A DNA stretch of 64,000 nucleotides, taken from the NCBI RefSeq assembly GCF_021129305.1, contig NZ_JAJOMB010000030.1, positions 1-64,000 of the forward strand. Direction: 5' to 3'. The stretch comes from Kineosporia babensis. GTDB lineage: Bacteria > Actinomycetota > Actinomycetes > Actinomycetales > Kineosporiaceae. The notes under the pieces are model-generated. The model searched no databases. It worked only from the letters and a program-made list of their open reading frames with translations, and was not told the origin of the DNA. A program made the translations under genes and the position numbers. Positions 26,802 to 35,613 of the stretch are shown piece by piece (within the stretch, counting starts at the first letter, position 1; the number at the start of each line of letters is the position of its first letter).

Positions 26802-26970
26802 GCACCAGTCCGCCCAGGACCAGCGCGAGGGCCAGGCCGATCAGATGGGACGGCCAGTACAGCCCGGCCTGCCGATGGTGGTAGTGCTGGTGATTTGTCG
26901 CAAGCATGGCCCTGTAGCCATCCAATCTGGCGCTCCATTGCGCCGTGACTGTCTCGAGCGCCATCAGCAT
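26776..26970 (-). CDS. Small single-helix membrane protein
   Basis: 64 aa. A histidine-rich juxtamembrane part (NHQHYHHRQAG) is followed by one C-terminal hydrophobic helix (LIGLALALVLGGLVLMSLGW). Not recognised. The last 26 bp overlap the end of the convergent Lrp gene, so the frame could be chance, but the clean membrane helix argues for a real small protein. Confidence 0.45.
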   Translation of the reverse strand: MLMALETVTAQWSARLDGYRAMLATNHQHYHHRQAGLYWPSHLIGLALALVLGGLVLMSLGWVL

Positions 26971-27108
26971 GCCTCTTCCACCGGCTCGCAGACCGTCTGA
27001 GCCGACGAATCACCCCTTCGGGCGCTCACCGCGCGGATTGCCGGACGACGGTCCCTCCGGCTAGGTTCGGTAAACGCTTTCCGGATCCCCTGCAGAACGG
27101 ACGTGACG

Positions 27109-28215
27109 ATGCGTCTCGGAGTCCCCGACGGCCTGGTCGAACTGCTCCAGGAGTCCTGGCCACTGTTCGGCAGCGACTCCCCCACTCCCGAGGCCGTCCG
27201 GGAACGGCTGCGCGGCACGCTCGGGGTCCCGAATCCTCCGGCGGAACTGGACGTCCACATTGAGGACGAGTGGCAGCGAGACGGTCTCAGCGGCACCGAA
27301 CTGTCCTGGAACGCGGGTTTCGGTGAACGTGTGGCCGGGCGCTGTCTACGTCCCGCCGGCAGCGAGCAGAAGGCTCTGCCGGGCGTGCTGTTCCTGCACT
27401 GCCACGGCGGGGTCAAACGTTTCGGGCTGGCCAAACTGGCCGACGGCGCGGACGGCAGAGCGGAACACCCGGTCATCGAGCAGATCCGCTCGCAGCTCTA
27501 CGGCGGACGCCCGGCAGCGGAAGACCTGGCGCGGACCGGACGGGTCGTCCTGGTGCACGACGGTTTCGGCTGGGGCAGTCGCCGGATGCCGCTCGATTCC
27601 ATGCCGGCCCGCAGCGAGGCCTTCGCCGAACGTGAAATTCGGTCTGCTGGTCCCGATCTGGACGAAGCCACGCTCTACGACATCCACGCCAACCCCGCCG
27701 AGGACGCGGTGGCCAAGGCCCTCGGCATCCTCGGCACCTCCTGGGCCGGCCTGCTGGCCCGGGAAGACCTGATCGCCGGGCAGGTGCTGGCCGATCTGGC
27801 TCCCACCGGGTACTCCGTCATGGGCCTGTCCGGCGGCGGCGCCCGGGCGGCCCTGGCCACCGCCCTCGGAATGCCCGCCCGGGCAGTGGTAGTCAGCGCC
27901 ATGACCTCCAGCTTGGCCCACATGCTGCCCGCCCACGTGTCCTCGCACACCTGGGCGCTGATGACTCCCGGCCTCGGGCGCATCGCCGACTGGCCCCAGA
28001 TCATTGCCACCGCCGCACCCCGGCCCCTCCTGGTCCAGTACGCGCGCCAGGACCAGCTTTTCCCGCTCGAGGGGATGCAGAACGCCCACCGCCAGATCAG
28101 CGAGGCCTATGCCCAGGCCGGTAGCACAGAGGCCTACACCGGCTCGTTCCACGACGCCCCGCACAGCTTCAGCCCGTCCATGCAGAAGGAAGCCTTTGAC
28201 TGGCTGCCCGGCTGA
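27109..28215 (+). CDS. Alpha/beta hydrolase (dienelactone hydrolase/acetyl-xylan esterase-like)
   Basis: 368 aa from ATG 27109 (GTG 27103 possible). Alpha/beta hydrolase with HxHGG-type oxyanion segment (LFLHCHGGVKRFG), nucleophile elbow GLSGGGARA near residue 245, an acid in YARQDQLFPLEGMQ and the catalytic His near SFHDAPHSFS. The 100-residue insertion before the nucleophile elbow resembles the large cap of acetyl-xylan-esterase-like or DUF-type hydrolases. No signal peptide, so intracellular. Substrate unknown. Confidence 0.78.
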   Translation: MRLGVPDGLVELLQESWPLFGSDSPTPEAVRERLRGTLGVPNPPAELDVHIEDEWQRDGLSGTELSWNAGFGERVAGRCLRPAGSEQKALPGVLFLHCHGGVKRFGLAKLADGADGRAEHPVIEQIRSQLYGGRPAAEDLARTGRVVLVHDGFGWGSRRMPLDSMPARSEAFAEREIRSAGPDLDEATLYDIHANPAEDAVAKALGILGTSWAGLLAREDLIAGQVLADLAPTGYSVMGLSGGGARAALATALGMPARAVVVSAMTSSLAHMLPAHVSSHTWALMTPGLGRIADWPQIIATAAPRPLLVQYARQDQLFPLEGMQNAHRQISEAYAQAGSTEAYTGSFHDAPHSFSPSMQKEAFDWLPG

Positions 28216-28346
28216 GCCTGCACGCCGGCTCCGGTCAGATGGCGTCCCAGAACGACCACCACCCCAGACCTGCCACGGCGCGTGACAGACCGGCAACAGG
28301 CAGCCAGGTGATCAAGATTGTCGGTGGCAGCAGCTAGGTTTCCGTC

Positions 28347-28433
28347 ATGGCAGAAAAACCCCGCTGCGCACCTGCTCGTCATGGTGCTGCTCGTTGCGTT
28401 GCTCCTGGTATCCGGTTTCTGGAGGCGTCCTGA
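28347..28433 (+). CDS. Possible small upstream ORF of the ligase gene
   Basis: A 28-codon frame whose TGA shares one base with the ATG of the ligase gene (TGATG). No Shine-Dalgarno for it is obvious. It could couple ligase translation, or be chance; the ligase start has its own GGAGG-like site at 28421-28425. Confidence 0.2.
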   Translation: MAEKPRCAPARHGAARCVAPGIRFLEAS

Positions 28434-30571
28434 TGAGCACCGTGCTGCCCCGTGAGGAGTACGAGCAGGCGGTCGCCACCGCGCGCTCCGCGGCAAGCCT
28501 GTACTACGGCACCGGCGCGGCCGCCGACGCGGTGGTGGAGGAGTCCGCCGACGTAACGGTCCTGGACGACGCTACTTACGATGCGCTGGTCCGGGACATC
28601 GCCGCCACCGAGGCCGCGCACCCCGACTGGCAGGTCCAGGCCTCACCCACCCAGGTGGTGGGCGGCGAAGCGGGCGATGTGGAGCATTCTGCCCCGATGC
28701 TCAGCCTGGACAACGTCTTCTCCTCGGCCGAGCTGGCCGAGTGGCACACCAGCCTGGCCAAACGGCTGGACCGCGCGCCGCGCTACGTCGTCGAGCCCAA
28801 GTTCGACGGTCTGGCCCTGGCGGCCCGCTACCAGAACGGCGAACTCGTCCAGCTGATCACCCGCGGCGACGGGGTCCACGGGGAAGACGTCACGTTCGCG
28901 GCGCCGGCCATCGTCGGGCTGCCCGCCACGCTCACCCAGCCGCTGACCCTCGAGGTGCGGGGCGAGGTGATGCTGACCGACGCGCAGTTCGCCGCGGCCA
29001 ACGAGCTGCGCCTGGCCAACGACGACAAGCCGTTCGTCAATCCCCGCAACGGGGTTGCCGGTTCGCTGCGTGGCTCCAAGGACCGCAGCTACGTCATCCC
29101 CATGACGTTCTTCGCCTACCAGTTGCTTCCCCTGCCCGAGACCTACCCGGGCACCCGGCCCGATGCCGACCTGGACTACTCGGCCGGTATCGCCCTGCTC
29201 GGAGAGCTCGGCGTCTCCACCGCAGCCACGTCCTCCGCCCGGATCGCCGTGGCCGAGACCATCGAGGCCGCGCAGGAGTACATCGACTCGCTCCTGAGCC
29301 GCCGGGCCGATCTGGGCCTCGGCATCGACGGCGCCGTGATCAAGGCCGACTCCCCCGCCGACCGGGAACAGGCCGGTTCCTCGTCCCGGGCCCCGCGCTG
29401 GGGCATCGCGTTCAAGTTCCCGGCCGACTCCCGCCTGACCACCCTCGAAGAAGTCATCTGGCAGGTCGGCCGCACCGGCGTCATCACCCCCCGGGCCCGG
29501 GTCACGCCGGTCTTCGTCGGGGGCACCACCGTCACCTACGCCACCCTGCACAACCCGAACGACCTGGCCCGCCAGGGTCTGATGATCGGTGACACCGTGA
29601 TGGTGCTGCGGGCCGGCGAAGTCATCCCCCGGATCGAGGGCGCCGTCGTCTCGGCCCGCACCGGTAACGAGACGCCCATCCCGGCCCCCGAGGTCTGCCC
29701 CAACTGCAGCGGCGAGATCGACCGCTCCCAGGAGCGCTGGCGCTGCAAGCGCGGCCGCACCTGCGCTCTGCCGCAGGCGGTGCGTTACGCCACCGCCCGG
29801 GACTGCTGGGACATCGAGTCCGTCGGGGAGAAACTCGTCCGCCAGCTCGTGGACAACGGCCTGGTCACCGATGTGGCCGACATCTTCGCCATCACCGAGG
29901 AGCAGTTGCTCGGGCTGGAACGTATGGGCCGGACCAGCGCCGCCAAGGTTCTCACCGAGGTGGAGAAGGCCAAGTCCCAGCCGCTCGCCCGCACCCTCAC
30001 CGCGCTCGGGGTGCGCGGTACCGGCCGGTCGATGAGCCGTCGCATCGCCCGCTACTTCGCCACGATGGAAGCCATTCAGGCCGCCGATGCCGCCGCCTTC
30101 GAAGAGGTCGACGGGATCGGCCCGGAGAAGGCGCCGGTCATCGTCGAGGAACTCGTCGAACTGGCTCCGGTCATCGAGAAGCTGCGCGCCGCCGGAGTCT
30201 CGATGACTGAACCGGGCGCGACGGGAAGGCCGGTCAGGACGGACGATGCCGACCAGGCGGACGACGCGGGTGAGGACACGACCTCAGAACCCGGCGAAGC
30301 CTCAGCCCGGCCTTTGGCCGGTGAGGACGGCAAGCCGATGACCGTGGTGGTCACCGGGAAGATGACCGGCCCCCTCGAAGCCTTCTCCCGCAACGAGATG
30401 AGCGAGCTCATCGAACGGGCCGGCGGCAAGGCCAGCAGCGCGGTCTCCAAGAACACCAGCCTGCTGGTGGCCGCGGACGAAGGTTCCAGCAAGTACAAGA
30501 AGGCCCAGAGTCTCGGCGTTCCGATCGAGTCCCCGGAGGAGTTCGCCCAGCGTTTGGAGAGCCTGCTGTAG
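28433..30571 (+). CDS. ligA: NAD+-dependent DNA ligase (divergent LigA)
   Basis: 712 aa, a little longer than usual LigA (650-700). Domains: Ia (1-70, divergent and extended between the YY and YDALV motifs), adenylation with nucleotidyl-lysine EPKFDGLA and NPRNGVAGSLRG, OB fold (TPVFVGGTTVTYATLHN), four-Cys zinc finger (CPNC...CKRGRTC), helix-hairpin-helix region, an acidic linker of about 40 residues (DDADQADDAGEDTTSEPGEA), and a C-terminal BRCT (TVVVTGKMTG onward). It seals nicks using NAD+. Actinomycetes usually carry the essential ligA beside gatC-type genes. The context here (esterase, nucleotidyltransferase) and the divergent Ia domain suggest a second ligase (inference). Confidence 0.85.
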   Translation: MSTVLPREEYEQAVATARSAASLYYGTGAAADAVVEESADVTVLDDATYDALVRDIAATEAAHPDWQVQASPTQVVGGEAGDVEHSAPMLSLDNVFSSAELAEWHTSLAKRLDRAPRYVVEPKFDGLALAARYQNGELVQLITRGDGVHGEDVTFAAPAIVGLPATLTQPLTLEVRGEVMLTDAQFAAANELRLANDDKPFVNPRNGVAGSLRGSKDRSYVIPMTFFAYQLLPLPETYPGTRPDADLDYSAGIALLGELGVSTAATSSARIAVAETIEAAQEYIDSLLSRRADLGLGIDGAVIKADSPADREQAGSSSRAPRWGIAFKFPADSRLTTLEEVIWQVGRTGVITPRARVTPVFVGGTTVTYATLHNPNDLARQGLMIGDTVMVLRAGEVIPRIEGAVVSARTGNETPIPAPEVCPNCSGEIDRSQERWRCKRGRTCALPQAVRYATARDCWDIESVGEKLVRQLVDNGLVTDVADIFAITEEQLLGLERMGRTSAAKVLTEVEKAKSQPLARTLTALGVRGTGRSMSRRIARYFATMEAIQAADAAAFEEVDGIGPEKAPVIVEELVELAPVIEKLRAAGVSMTEPGATGRPVRTDDADQADDAGEDTTSEPGEASARPLAGEDGKPMTVVVTGKMTGPLEAFSRNEMSELIERAGGKASSAVSKNTSLLVAADEGSSKYKKAQSLGVPIESPEEFAQRLESLL

Positions 30572-30601
30572 ATAACGGCCGCAGGGGGTGGGACGGCCAG
30601 G

Positions 30602-31069
30602 CTAGCCGACGAGGCGCTCGAGTTCAGCGAGGTCGAGGTAATCCACGGGCCTGAGGGGGTAACCGCGACGGAAGATGCGTTGCTGTCGCGCAGACAGACA
30701 AGGAATGCGACGGCCTGCCAAGTGACCGCTGGCAAAGGCCTCTCTCGGGTAGACGAAGAAGCCTCCATGCAGGTCGGCCTGGCGGCCCTCGCCGGCATCG
30801 TCGAAAACCACGGGGTGCAGATCCACCCAGCGCCGGCCAGGCGCCGCGAGTTCGACCCTGGCCGGGCGCTGGTCGGTCTCCACCCGGTAGCCCAGCGTCT
30901 CGAGCCGGCCGACCAGGAGATCCTCGAACCTTGCGTCCAGAGCCAGATCCAGGTCGCGATGCTCGCGGGTCTGACGCCCGACCAGGACGTCCACACCCCA
31001 GCCGCCCGCTACCCACACCGGCGATCCGAGCGTCTCGGCAGCGTCCAAGACCTCAAAGACCTCGGCCAT
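30602..31069 (-). CDS. Nucleotidyltransferase-fold protein (lincosamide/aminoglycoside type)
   Basis: 155 aa from ATG 31069. WVAGGWGVDVLVGRQTREHRDLDL is the G-G-x(8-9)-R...D-x-D signature of the LnuA/AadA-like nucleotidyltransferase group; both metal-binding Asp are in RDLDLAL. The rest (VDLHPVVFDD, then a short helical tail) matches the same family. Relatives adenylylate lincosamide or aminoglycoside antibiotics, but many actinobacterial members are untested. It is convergent with the ligase gene. A role in resistance is possible but unproven. Confidence 0.75.
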   Translation of the reverse strand: MAEVFEVLDAAETLGSPVWVAGGWGVDVLVGRQTREHRDLDLALDARFEDLLVGRLETLGYRVETDQRPARVELAAPGRRWVDLHPVVFDDAGEGRQADLHGGFFVYPREAFASGHLAGRRIPCLSARQQRIFRRGYPLRPVDYLDLAELERLVG

Positions 31070-31373
31070 CTTCACGGCGCAAACCTACGGCCCGATCCGA
31101 CAACGTTCTCCCCGTCGGCAGCCCCCTCAAGAGCATCGAGCCGGCCCCTTACGGACCTGCTGCCATGGGGTTTGCCCGTAGAGGCAGCGTTCCCCCACTC
31201 CTGCGCCGGTCTTGAGGATCACGGCGCATAGTTCCGGGAATCAACCGCGTGCCGGAAGCATCCTGGTCCCGCTCTGAGGAGCTTCCGACACCGGGCCCCA
31301 AGGTCGTCCTCCTCGAAGCGTCCGCGCCTCGAGAACATCCGAACGACCATTGCGCTGACGCAGGGAGTTCACC
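31070..31373. other. Intergenic, nothing clear
   Basis: About 300 bases between divergent genes. It must contain both promoters, but I see no convincing consensus promoter, dyad or RNA. The only clear site is the Shine-Dalgarno GGGAG before the peptidase start. Confidence 0.4.
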
Positions 31374-33809
31374 ATGCAGGACTGGAACTGGTACCCGTTC
31401 CCACTGCCCGGGCAGGCCGTTTTCGACTGGCGCCGCCAGCGCGTCGCCGCCGTTTCGCGAGCGCCGGGCAACCTTGACCTGTTCGTCATCGGCTACGACA
31501 AGAAGCTCTGGAGCACCTACTGGAGCCAGGCGACCGGCTGGGCTCCGGACTGGTTCCCGTTGCCGGGGCAGGCCGTTTTCGATTGGGAGCACCAGCAGAT
31601 CGCCGCCGTCTCCCGGGCCCCCGGCAACCTCGACCTGTTCGTCATCGGCTACGACAAGAAGCTCTGGACCACGTACTGGAGCGATGCCACCGGCTGGGCT
31701 CCCGAGCCTTTTCCGCTTCCGGGGCAGGCCGTCTTCGACTGGGAACACCAGCAGATCGCCGCCGTTTCGCGAGCGCCGGGCAACCTTGACCTGTTCGTGA
31801 TCGGCTACGACAAGAAGCTCTGGAGCACCTACTGGAGCGACCAGACGGGCTGGGCTCCCGAGCCGTTCCCGCTGCCGGGAAACGATGTCTTCGACTGGGA
31901 ACATCAGCAGATCGCCGCCGTCTCCCGAGCCCCCGGCAACCTCGATCTCTTCGTGATCGGCTACGACAAGAAGCTCTGGAGCACCTACTGGAGCGACCAG
32001 ACGGGCTGGGCCCCCGGACCGTTCCCGCTGCCGGGAAACGATGTCTTCGACTGGGAACATCAGCAGATCGCCGCCGTCTCCCGAGCCCCCGGCAACCTCG
32101 ACCTGTTCGTCATCGGCTACGACCAAAAGCTCTGGAGCACCTACTGGAGCGACCAGACCGGCTGGGCCCCGGGCCCCTTCCCCCTACCAGGAGACGCTGT
32201 CTTCGACTGGCAGCGTCAGAAGATCGCCGCTGTTTCGCGAGCCCCCGGCAACCTCGACCTGTTCGTGATCGGCTACGACCAAAAGCTCTGGAGCACCTAC
32301 TGGAGCGACCAGACGGGCTGGGCCCCCGGACCGTTCCCGTTACCGGGTGATGCCGTCTTCGACTGGGAGCATCAGCAGATCGCGGCCGTCTCCCGGGCCA
32401 CGCTCAATCTTGATCTCTTCCTGATCGGTTACGACCAGCACATCTGGTCGACCTTCTGGGGCGAGAGCCATGCCTCCATCACGAAACTCATCGACAACGG
32501 CCCGTTCGGCGCGAAGTACACGATCGCGGTCGTGGGTGACGGTTTCACCGCGGCCGACCAGGTCGCCTACAACGCGGCGGTGGACTCCCTGGTGACGAAC
32601 GGGTTGTTCGCCAACGACTACTTCGCTGCCAACCGGGGCTCGTTCAACCTGGTCCGGGTCAACGTCAATTCGGTCGATTCGGGGGTGAGCACCAAGACCT
32701 ACGACGCGGCCGGCACGGTGACGGCCAAGGTCGACCGGAACACCGCTTTCGGCGCCGTCTTCAACGGCGACTGGGCCCACTGCTGGGTCGAGGACGGCCC
32801 GAACACGGCCGCCGAACTCGATCGGGTGCTGAACCACCTCGTCCCCGACCGGCGCATCGTGATGCTCCTGCTCAACAATCCCGGTTTCGGCGGCTGCGGC
32901 GGCGGTGGGCGTCTGACCTTGCCGCTGGGCGTGACGTGGTCCACCGTCGCGCACGAGTTCGGTCACGCCCTCGGCGGCCTGCAGGACGAGTACAACAACC
33001 GCAACAACAACTACACGGGTACCGAGCCGTTCGCCGCCAACGCCACGATCAACACCAACCGGGCGACCCTGAAATGGAACTGGGCGCTCGCCCCCACCAC
33101 CCCGATCCCCACCGGCGGTAACGACTACACTCCACCGAAGCCCGCCGGCTGGAACGACAACCAGAGCGTCGGGCTGTTCGAAGGTGGCTCCGGCTCGTTC
33201 TCGACCGGCATCTACCGACCGGTGATCGACTGCCGGATGCGCTCGAACAACCCGGCCTTCTGCCCGGTGTGCGACCGTGCCATGCATGCGGTGACCGATC
33301 CGTTCGCCACCGCCCCAGCCCCCGCCGGACAGGAGCACCTCGTGGCCACCGCTGATTCCTACATCCGGCTGCGGGTGCGCAGCGAGGCGGGCAGGCTCTC
33401 CGTCGTCGGGGCCGAGCAGATCGACGGGCCCTTCGTCGAACCCCCGCCCGAGGACGGTGCTCTCGCCCACGAGGTGCTGGTGGCCGGGCGGTCCGTCGCA
33501 GTGGGCGACATCGGCGACCAGGCCATCTCCCGGTCGTTCAGCGAACCCAACACCCCCGGACCGGACGAGCACCACATCTACGACCCGGACGACTTCGAGT
33601 TCGTAGTGCGCGTGCCCACGGACGAGTTCCGCGCGGTTGCGGCGAACGACATCACGATCCGGGTGGGCCGGCTCGCCGGGCGCGAGGCCGACCGGCTGAA
33701 CCTGCTTCCTCGCCTGCGGCCTGAGGCAGCCGAAACCGAACGGGAGGAGTCGCTCAACCTGGGCTCGGCCGACCTCCCGCAAGCTCTTCGGGCTGTCCTT
33801 CGCGAGTAG
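31374..33809 (+). CDS. Seven-repeat propeller fused to M64 (IgA-type) metallopeptidase
   Basis: 811 aa. Residues ~5-365 are seven repeats of about 52 residues, each with FPLPGxxVFDW, AAVSRAPGNLDLFVIGYD, KLWSTYWS and TGWAP. One blade per repeat would give a seven-bladed, probably sugar-binding propeller. Residues ~370-640 are peptidase family M64: KYTIAVVGDGFTAADQ, and the zinc motif HEFGHALGGLQDEY with a further Cys/Asn-rich region (CRMRSNNPAFCPVC) as in IgA-peptidase-like proteins. A C-terminal beta domain follows. Odd point: the protein starts MQDWNWYPFP, straight into repeat 1, with a good Shine-Dalgarno and no signal peptide. Export by a non-classical route, or an intracellular role, has to be considered. 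Confidence 0.85.
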   Translation: MQDWNWYPFPLPGQAVFDWRRQRVAAVSRAPGNLDLFVIGYDKKLWSTYWSQATGWAPDWFPLPGQAVFDWEHQQIAAVSRAPGNLDLFVIGYDKKLWTTYWSDATGWAPEPFPLPGQAVFDWEHQQIAAVSRAPGNLDLFVIGYDKKLWSTYWSDQTGWAPEPFPLPGNDVFDWEHQQIAAVSRAPGNLDLFVIGYDKKLWSTYWSDQTGWAPGPFPLPGNDVFDWEHQQIAAVSRAPGNLDLFVIGYDQKLWSTYWSDQTGWAPGPFPLPGDAVFDWQRQKIAAVSRAPGNLDLFVIGYDQKLWSTYWSDQTGWAPGPFPLPGDAVFDWEHQQIAAVSRATLNLDLFLIGYDQHIWSTFWGESHASITKLIDNGPFGAKYTIAVVGDGFTAADQVAYNAAVDSLVTNGLFANDYFAANRGSFNLVRVNVNSVDSGVSTKTYDAAGTVTAKVDRNTAFGAVFNGDWAHCWVEDGPNTAAELDRVLNHLVPDRRIVMLLLNNPGFGGCGGGGRLTLPLGVTWSTVAHEFGHALGGLQDEYNNRNNNYTGTEPFAANATINTNRATLKWNWALAPTTPIPTGGNDYTPPKPAGWNDNQSVGLFEGGSGSFSTGIYRPVIDCRMRSNNPAFCPVCDRAMHAVTDPFATAPAPAGQEHLVATADSYIRLRVRSEAGRLSVVGAEQIDGPFVEPPPEDGALAHEVLVAGRSVAVGDIGDQAISRSFSEPNTPGPDEHHIYDPDDFEFVVRVPTDEFRAVAANDITIRVGRLAGREADRLNLLPRLRPEAAETEREESLNLGSADLPQALRAVLRE
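31386..32477 (+). repeat. Seven tandem 156-bp coding repeats
   Basis: Seven in-frame units of about 156 bp encode the blades of the peptidase's propeller. Central units are nearly identical at DNA level; the first and last have diverged. This pattern indicates recent unit duplication or gene conversion and makes the array prone to copy-number change and to assembly error. Confidence 0.9.
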
Positions 33810-33817
33810 GGCGGACA

Positions 33818-33850
33818 GCCCGTGGGCTGGGCCCGCTCAAGCCCACGGGC
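33818..33850. terminator. Stem-loop after the M64 peptidase gene
   Basis: An 11-bp stem (GCCCGTGGGCT / AGCCCACGGGC) with an 11-base loop, 8 bp after the stop codon. Confidence 0.75.
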
Positions 33851-33911
33851 CGTGCCGTCACCGTGCGAAAACCGATCGACGAACGATCCGGACCGTCCTA
33901 TCGTCGAGAAC

Positions 33912-33986
33912 GTGCCACATCTCGTGACCCGATTTACCGGCCCCCGGCTGCCGAGCAGCCGTGAGGGCTGCGGGGTGTGCTGGTAG
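33912..33986 (+). promoter_or_regulatory. Possible leader peptide with alternative hairpins
   Basis: A 24-codon GTG-started frame ending in ...REGCGVCW lies 63 bp before the PheRS-like gene. Three segments within it, GGCTGC (33946-33951), GCAGCC (33955-33960) and GGCTGC (33966-33971), can form two mutually exclusive hairpins (1 with 2, or 2 with 3). This is the layout expected for ribosome-mediated attenuation. The Shine-Dalgarno is weak and no terminator hairpin is obvious, so this is tentative. Confidence 0.3.
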
Positions 33987-34049
33987 CCGTCACGGAAACG
34001 TCGGCCGGGGGTGTCCGTCTCCCCTACCGACAACCGTGAAGGACCTGCC

Positions 34050-35231
34050 GTGAATCTTCTGCCTGCCCAGACCCTGCTCGAGGCACTCGCTGTCCGCGAT
34101 CTCACCGACCCGGACCAGGGCCCGCATGCCCTGCAACTCCTGCTGGACGACGTCCTGAACGCGTTGATCACTGCCTGGAATTGCGATCTGGACCTACGAC
34201 GACGGCACCCCTTGGTCGCGGTCGAAGACAACTACGATCGCCTGGGTTACTCCCCCGACGACATCACTCGTGACGCCCGCTACAGCCGCTACGTCGGGGA
34301 AACCGTCATGCTGCGCAGCCACACCAGTGCCGGCGTCCCGCCGACGTTACGGTCACTGGAGAACCCCGTAGACGTCCTGCTGGTCCTGCCAGGAATGGTC
34401 TATCGCCGCGACAGTATCGACCGGACGCATGTCGGCACGCCCCATCAGGTGGATCTTTGGCGTGTGACCAGCAACCGTCACACGGGCGAGCGCGACCTAC
34501 AGCAGATGATTGCTCTCCTGGTGGACGCGGTCCTACCGGGAGCTGATTGGCGCGCGCTTCCGGCGTCACATCCTTACACCCAGAACGGCTTACAAATAGA
34601 CGTGCGAACTGCGGCCGGGTGGATGGAAGTGGCGGAGTGCGGGCTCATCGCTGGGCACGTGTTGTCCGGCGCAGGCCATGATCCGGCGGAGGTGAGTGGC
34701 CTGGCGCTGGGGCTGGGGCTGGACCGGGCGTTGATGCTGCGCAAGGGCCTTGACGACATTCGGCTGCTGCGCTCTGAGAACCCGAAGATCGCCGCGCAGA
34801 TGCTCGATCTTTCCCCCTGGCGGCCGGTTTCCGTACACCCGGTCATTCGCCGCGACCTGTCCATCGTTACCGACGGGGATGTGGACGCCGAGTTGCTGGG
34901 CGACAGCGTCCGCTCCGCTCTCGGTGCTGCCTCGGCAGATCTGGAGTCCGTGTCGGTGATCGCGTCTACCCCGCACGAGGCGCTTCCCCGGGCGGTGCAG
35001 GAGCGCCTCGGTACGCAGCCAGGGCAGGTCAATGTTCTGCTGAGACTAGAACTGCGGCCGCTGAACAAGACTCTGACCGATGCCGGGGCCAATGCCCTGC
35101 GCGACCGTGTATACGCGGCGGTGCACCGTGGCCCGGTTCTGGAATGGGCTGCGCGAACGGGTCCTGACCGGCCTCACAGCGCTGGTCAGGGTGGCAGAGG
35201 CGGCCGGGTTCCGCGCTCGGCATGCCCCTAG
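34050..35231 (+). CDS. Single-chain phenylalanyl-tRNA synthetase-like protein (PheS core plus FDX-ACB)
   Basis: 393 aa from GTG 34050 (AAGGA 10 bp upstream). The class II core is complete: HTSAGVPPTLRSL (as in PheS), motif 2 GMVYRRDSIDRTHVGTPHQ with the Phe-site HQ, and motif 3 LGLGLDRALMLRKGLDDIRLLRSENPK. The C-terminal ~90 residues (HPVIRRDLSIVTD ... LNKTLTDAGANALRDRVY) form the ferredoxin-fold anticodon-binding domain that bacteria normally carry on PheT. The arrangement is that of monomeric mitochondrial PheRS. It has no editing domain and no N-terminal coiled coil. It could charge a tRNA, or be a paralogue that makes an amide in secondary metabolism. The last ~25 residues are unusual Gly/Arg-rich sequence. 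Confidence 0.8.
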   Translation: MNLLPAQTLLEALAVRDLTDPDQGPHALQLLLDDVLNALITAWNCDLDLRRRHPLVAVEDNYDRLGYSPDDITRDARYSRYVGETVMLRSHTSAGVPPTLRSLENPVDVLLVLPGMVYRRDSIDRTHVGTPHQVDLWRVTSNRHTGERDLQQMIALLVDAVLPGADWRALPASHPYTQNGLQIDVRTAAGWMEVAECGLIAGHVLSGAGHDPAEVSGLALGLGLDRALMLRKGLDDIRLLRSENPKIAAQMLDLSPWRPVSVHPVIRRDLSIVTDGDVDAELLGDSVRSALGAASADLESVSVIASTPHEALPRAVQERLGTQPGQVNVLLRLELRPLNKTLTDAGANALRDRVYAAVHRGPVLEWAARTGPDRPHSAGQGGRGGRVPRSACP

Positions 35232-35322
35232 GGGCGAAGTCGATCTGCTCTCCCACCAGGAACGCTGTGCCCTGCGCACCATCGGATCACCACCCGCAGC
35301 ACCATCAGGCAAGGAGAATCCG

Positions 35323-35535
35323 ATGTCCAGTGACACTCCATGGATCAAGGCGAGGGCGTCCAACGCCGGCGGCGCCTGCGTGCAGATGCGCAGCCGGGCC
35401 GGGCAACCCGAGATCCGTGATTCCAAGAACCCGCACGGCACCGTTCTGCGGCTGTCCACTGGCTGCGCGGGAGCGTGGCTCGACGGGGCCCGCCGAGGCG
35501 AGTTCGACCATCTGATCACGGCTCACCGGGACTGA
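35323..35535 (+). CDS. DUF397 domain-containing protein
   Basis: 70 aa, normal size. The family core is clear: KARASNAGGACVQMRS, IRDSKNPHGTVLRLS, and a C-terminal GEFDHL. AAGGAG sits 6 bp before the ATG. DUF397 proteins are actinobacterial, often abundant as paralogues, and usually pair with an XRE regulator or anti-sigma partner. No such partner adjoins here, so it is an orphan or acts with a distant HTH protein. Confidence 0.88.
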   Translation: MSSDTPWIKARASNAGGACVQMRSRAGQPEIRDSKNPHGTVLRLSTGCAGAWLDGARRGEFDHLITAHRD

Positions 35536-35613
35536 CGGGGGCCGTGCGGTTGCGGGCCGACGACCGCACGGTTCCTTTTATGCACCTGTCGTCGAGCACT
35601 ACGCTTTGCCGTC

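Noticed and set aside
31386-32477. CRISPR-like or other DNA repeat array
   Set aside because: Units are 156 bp, in frame, and encode propeller blades.
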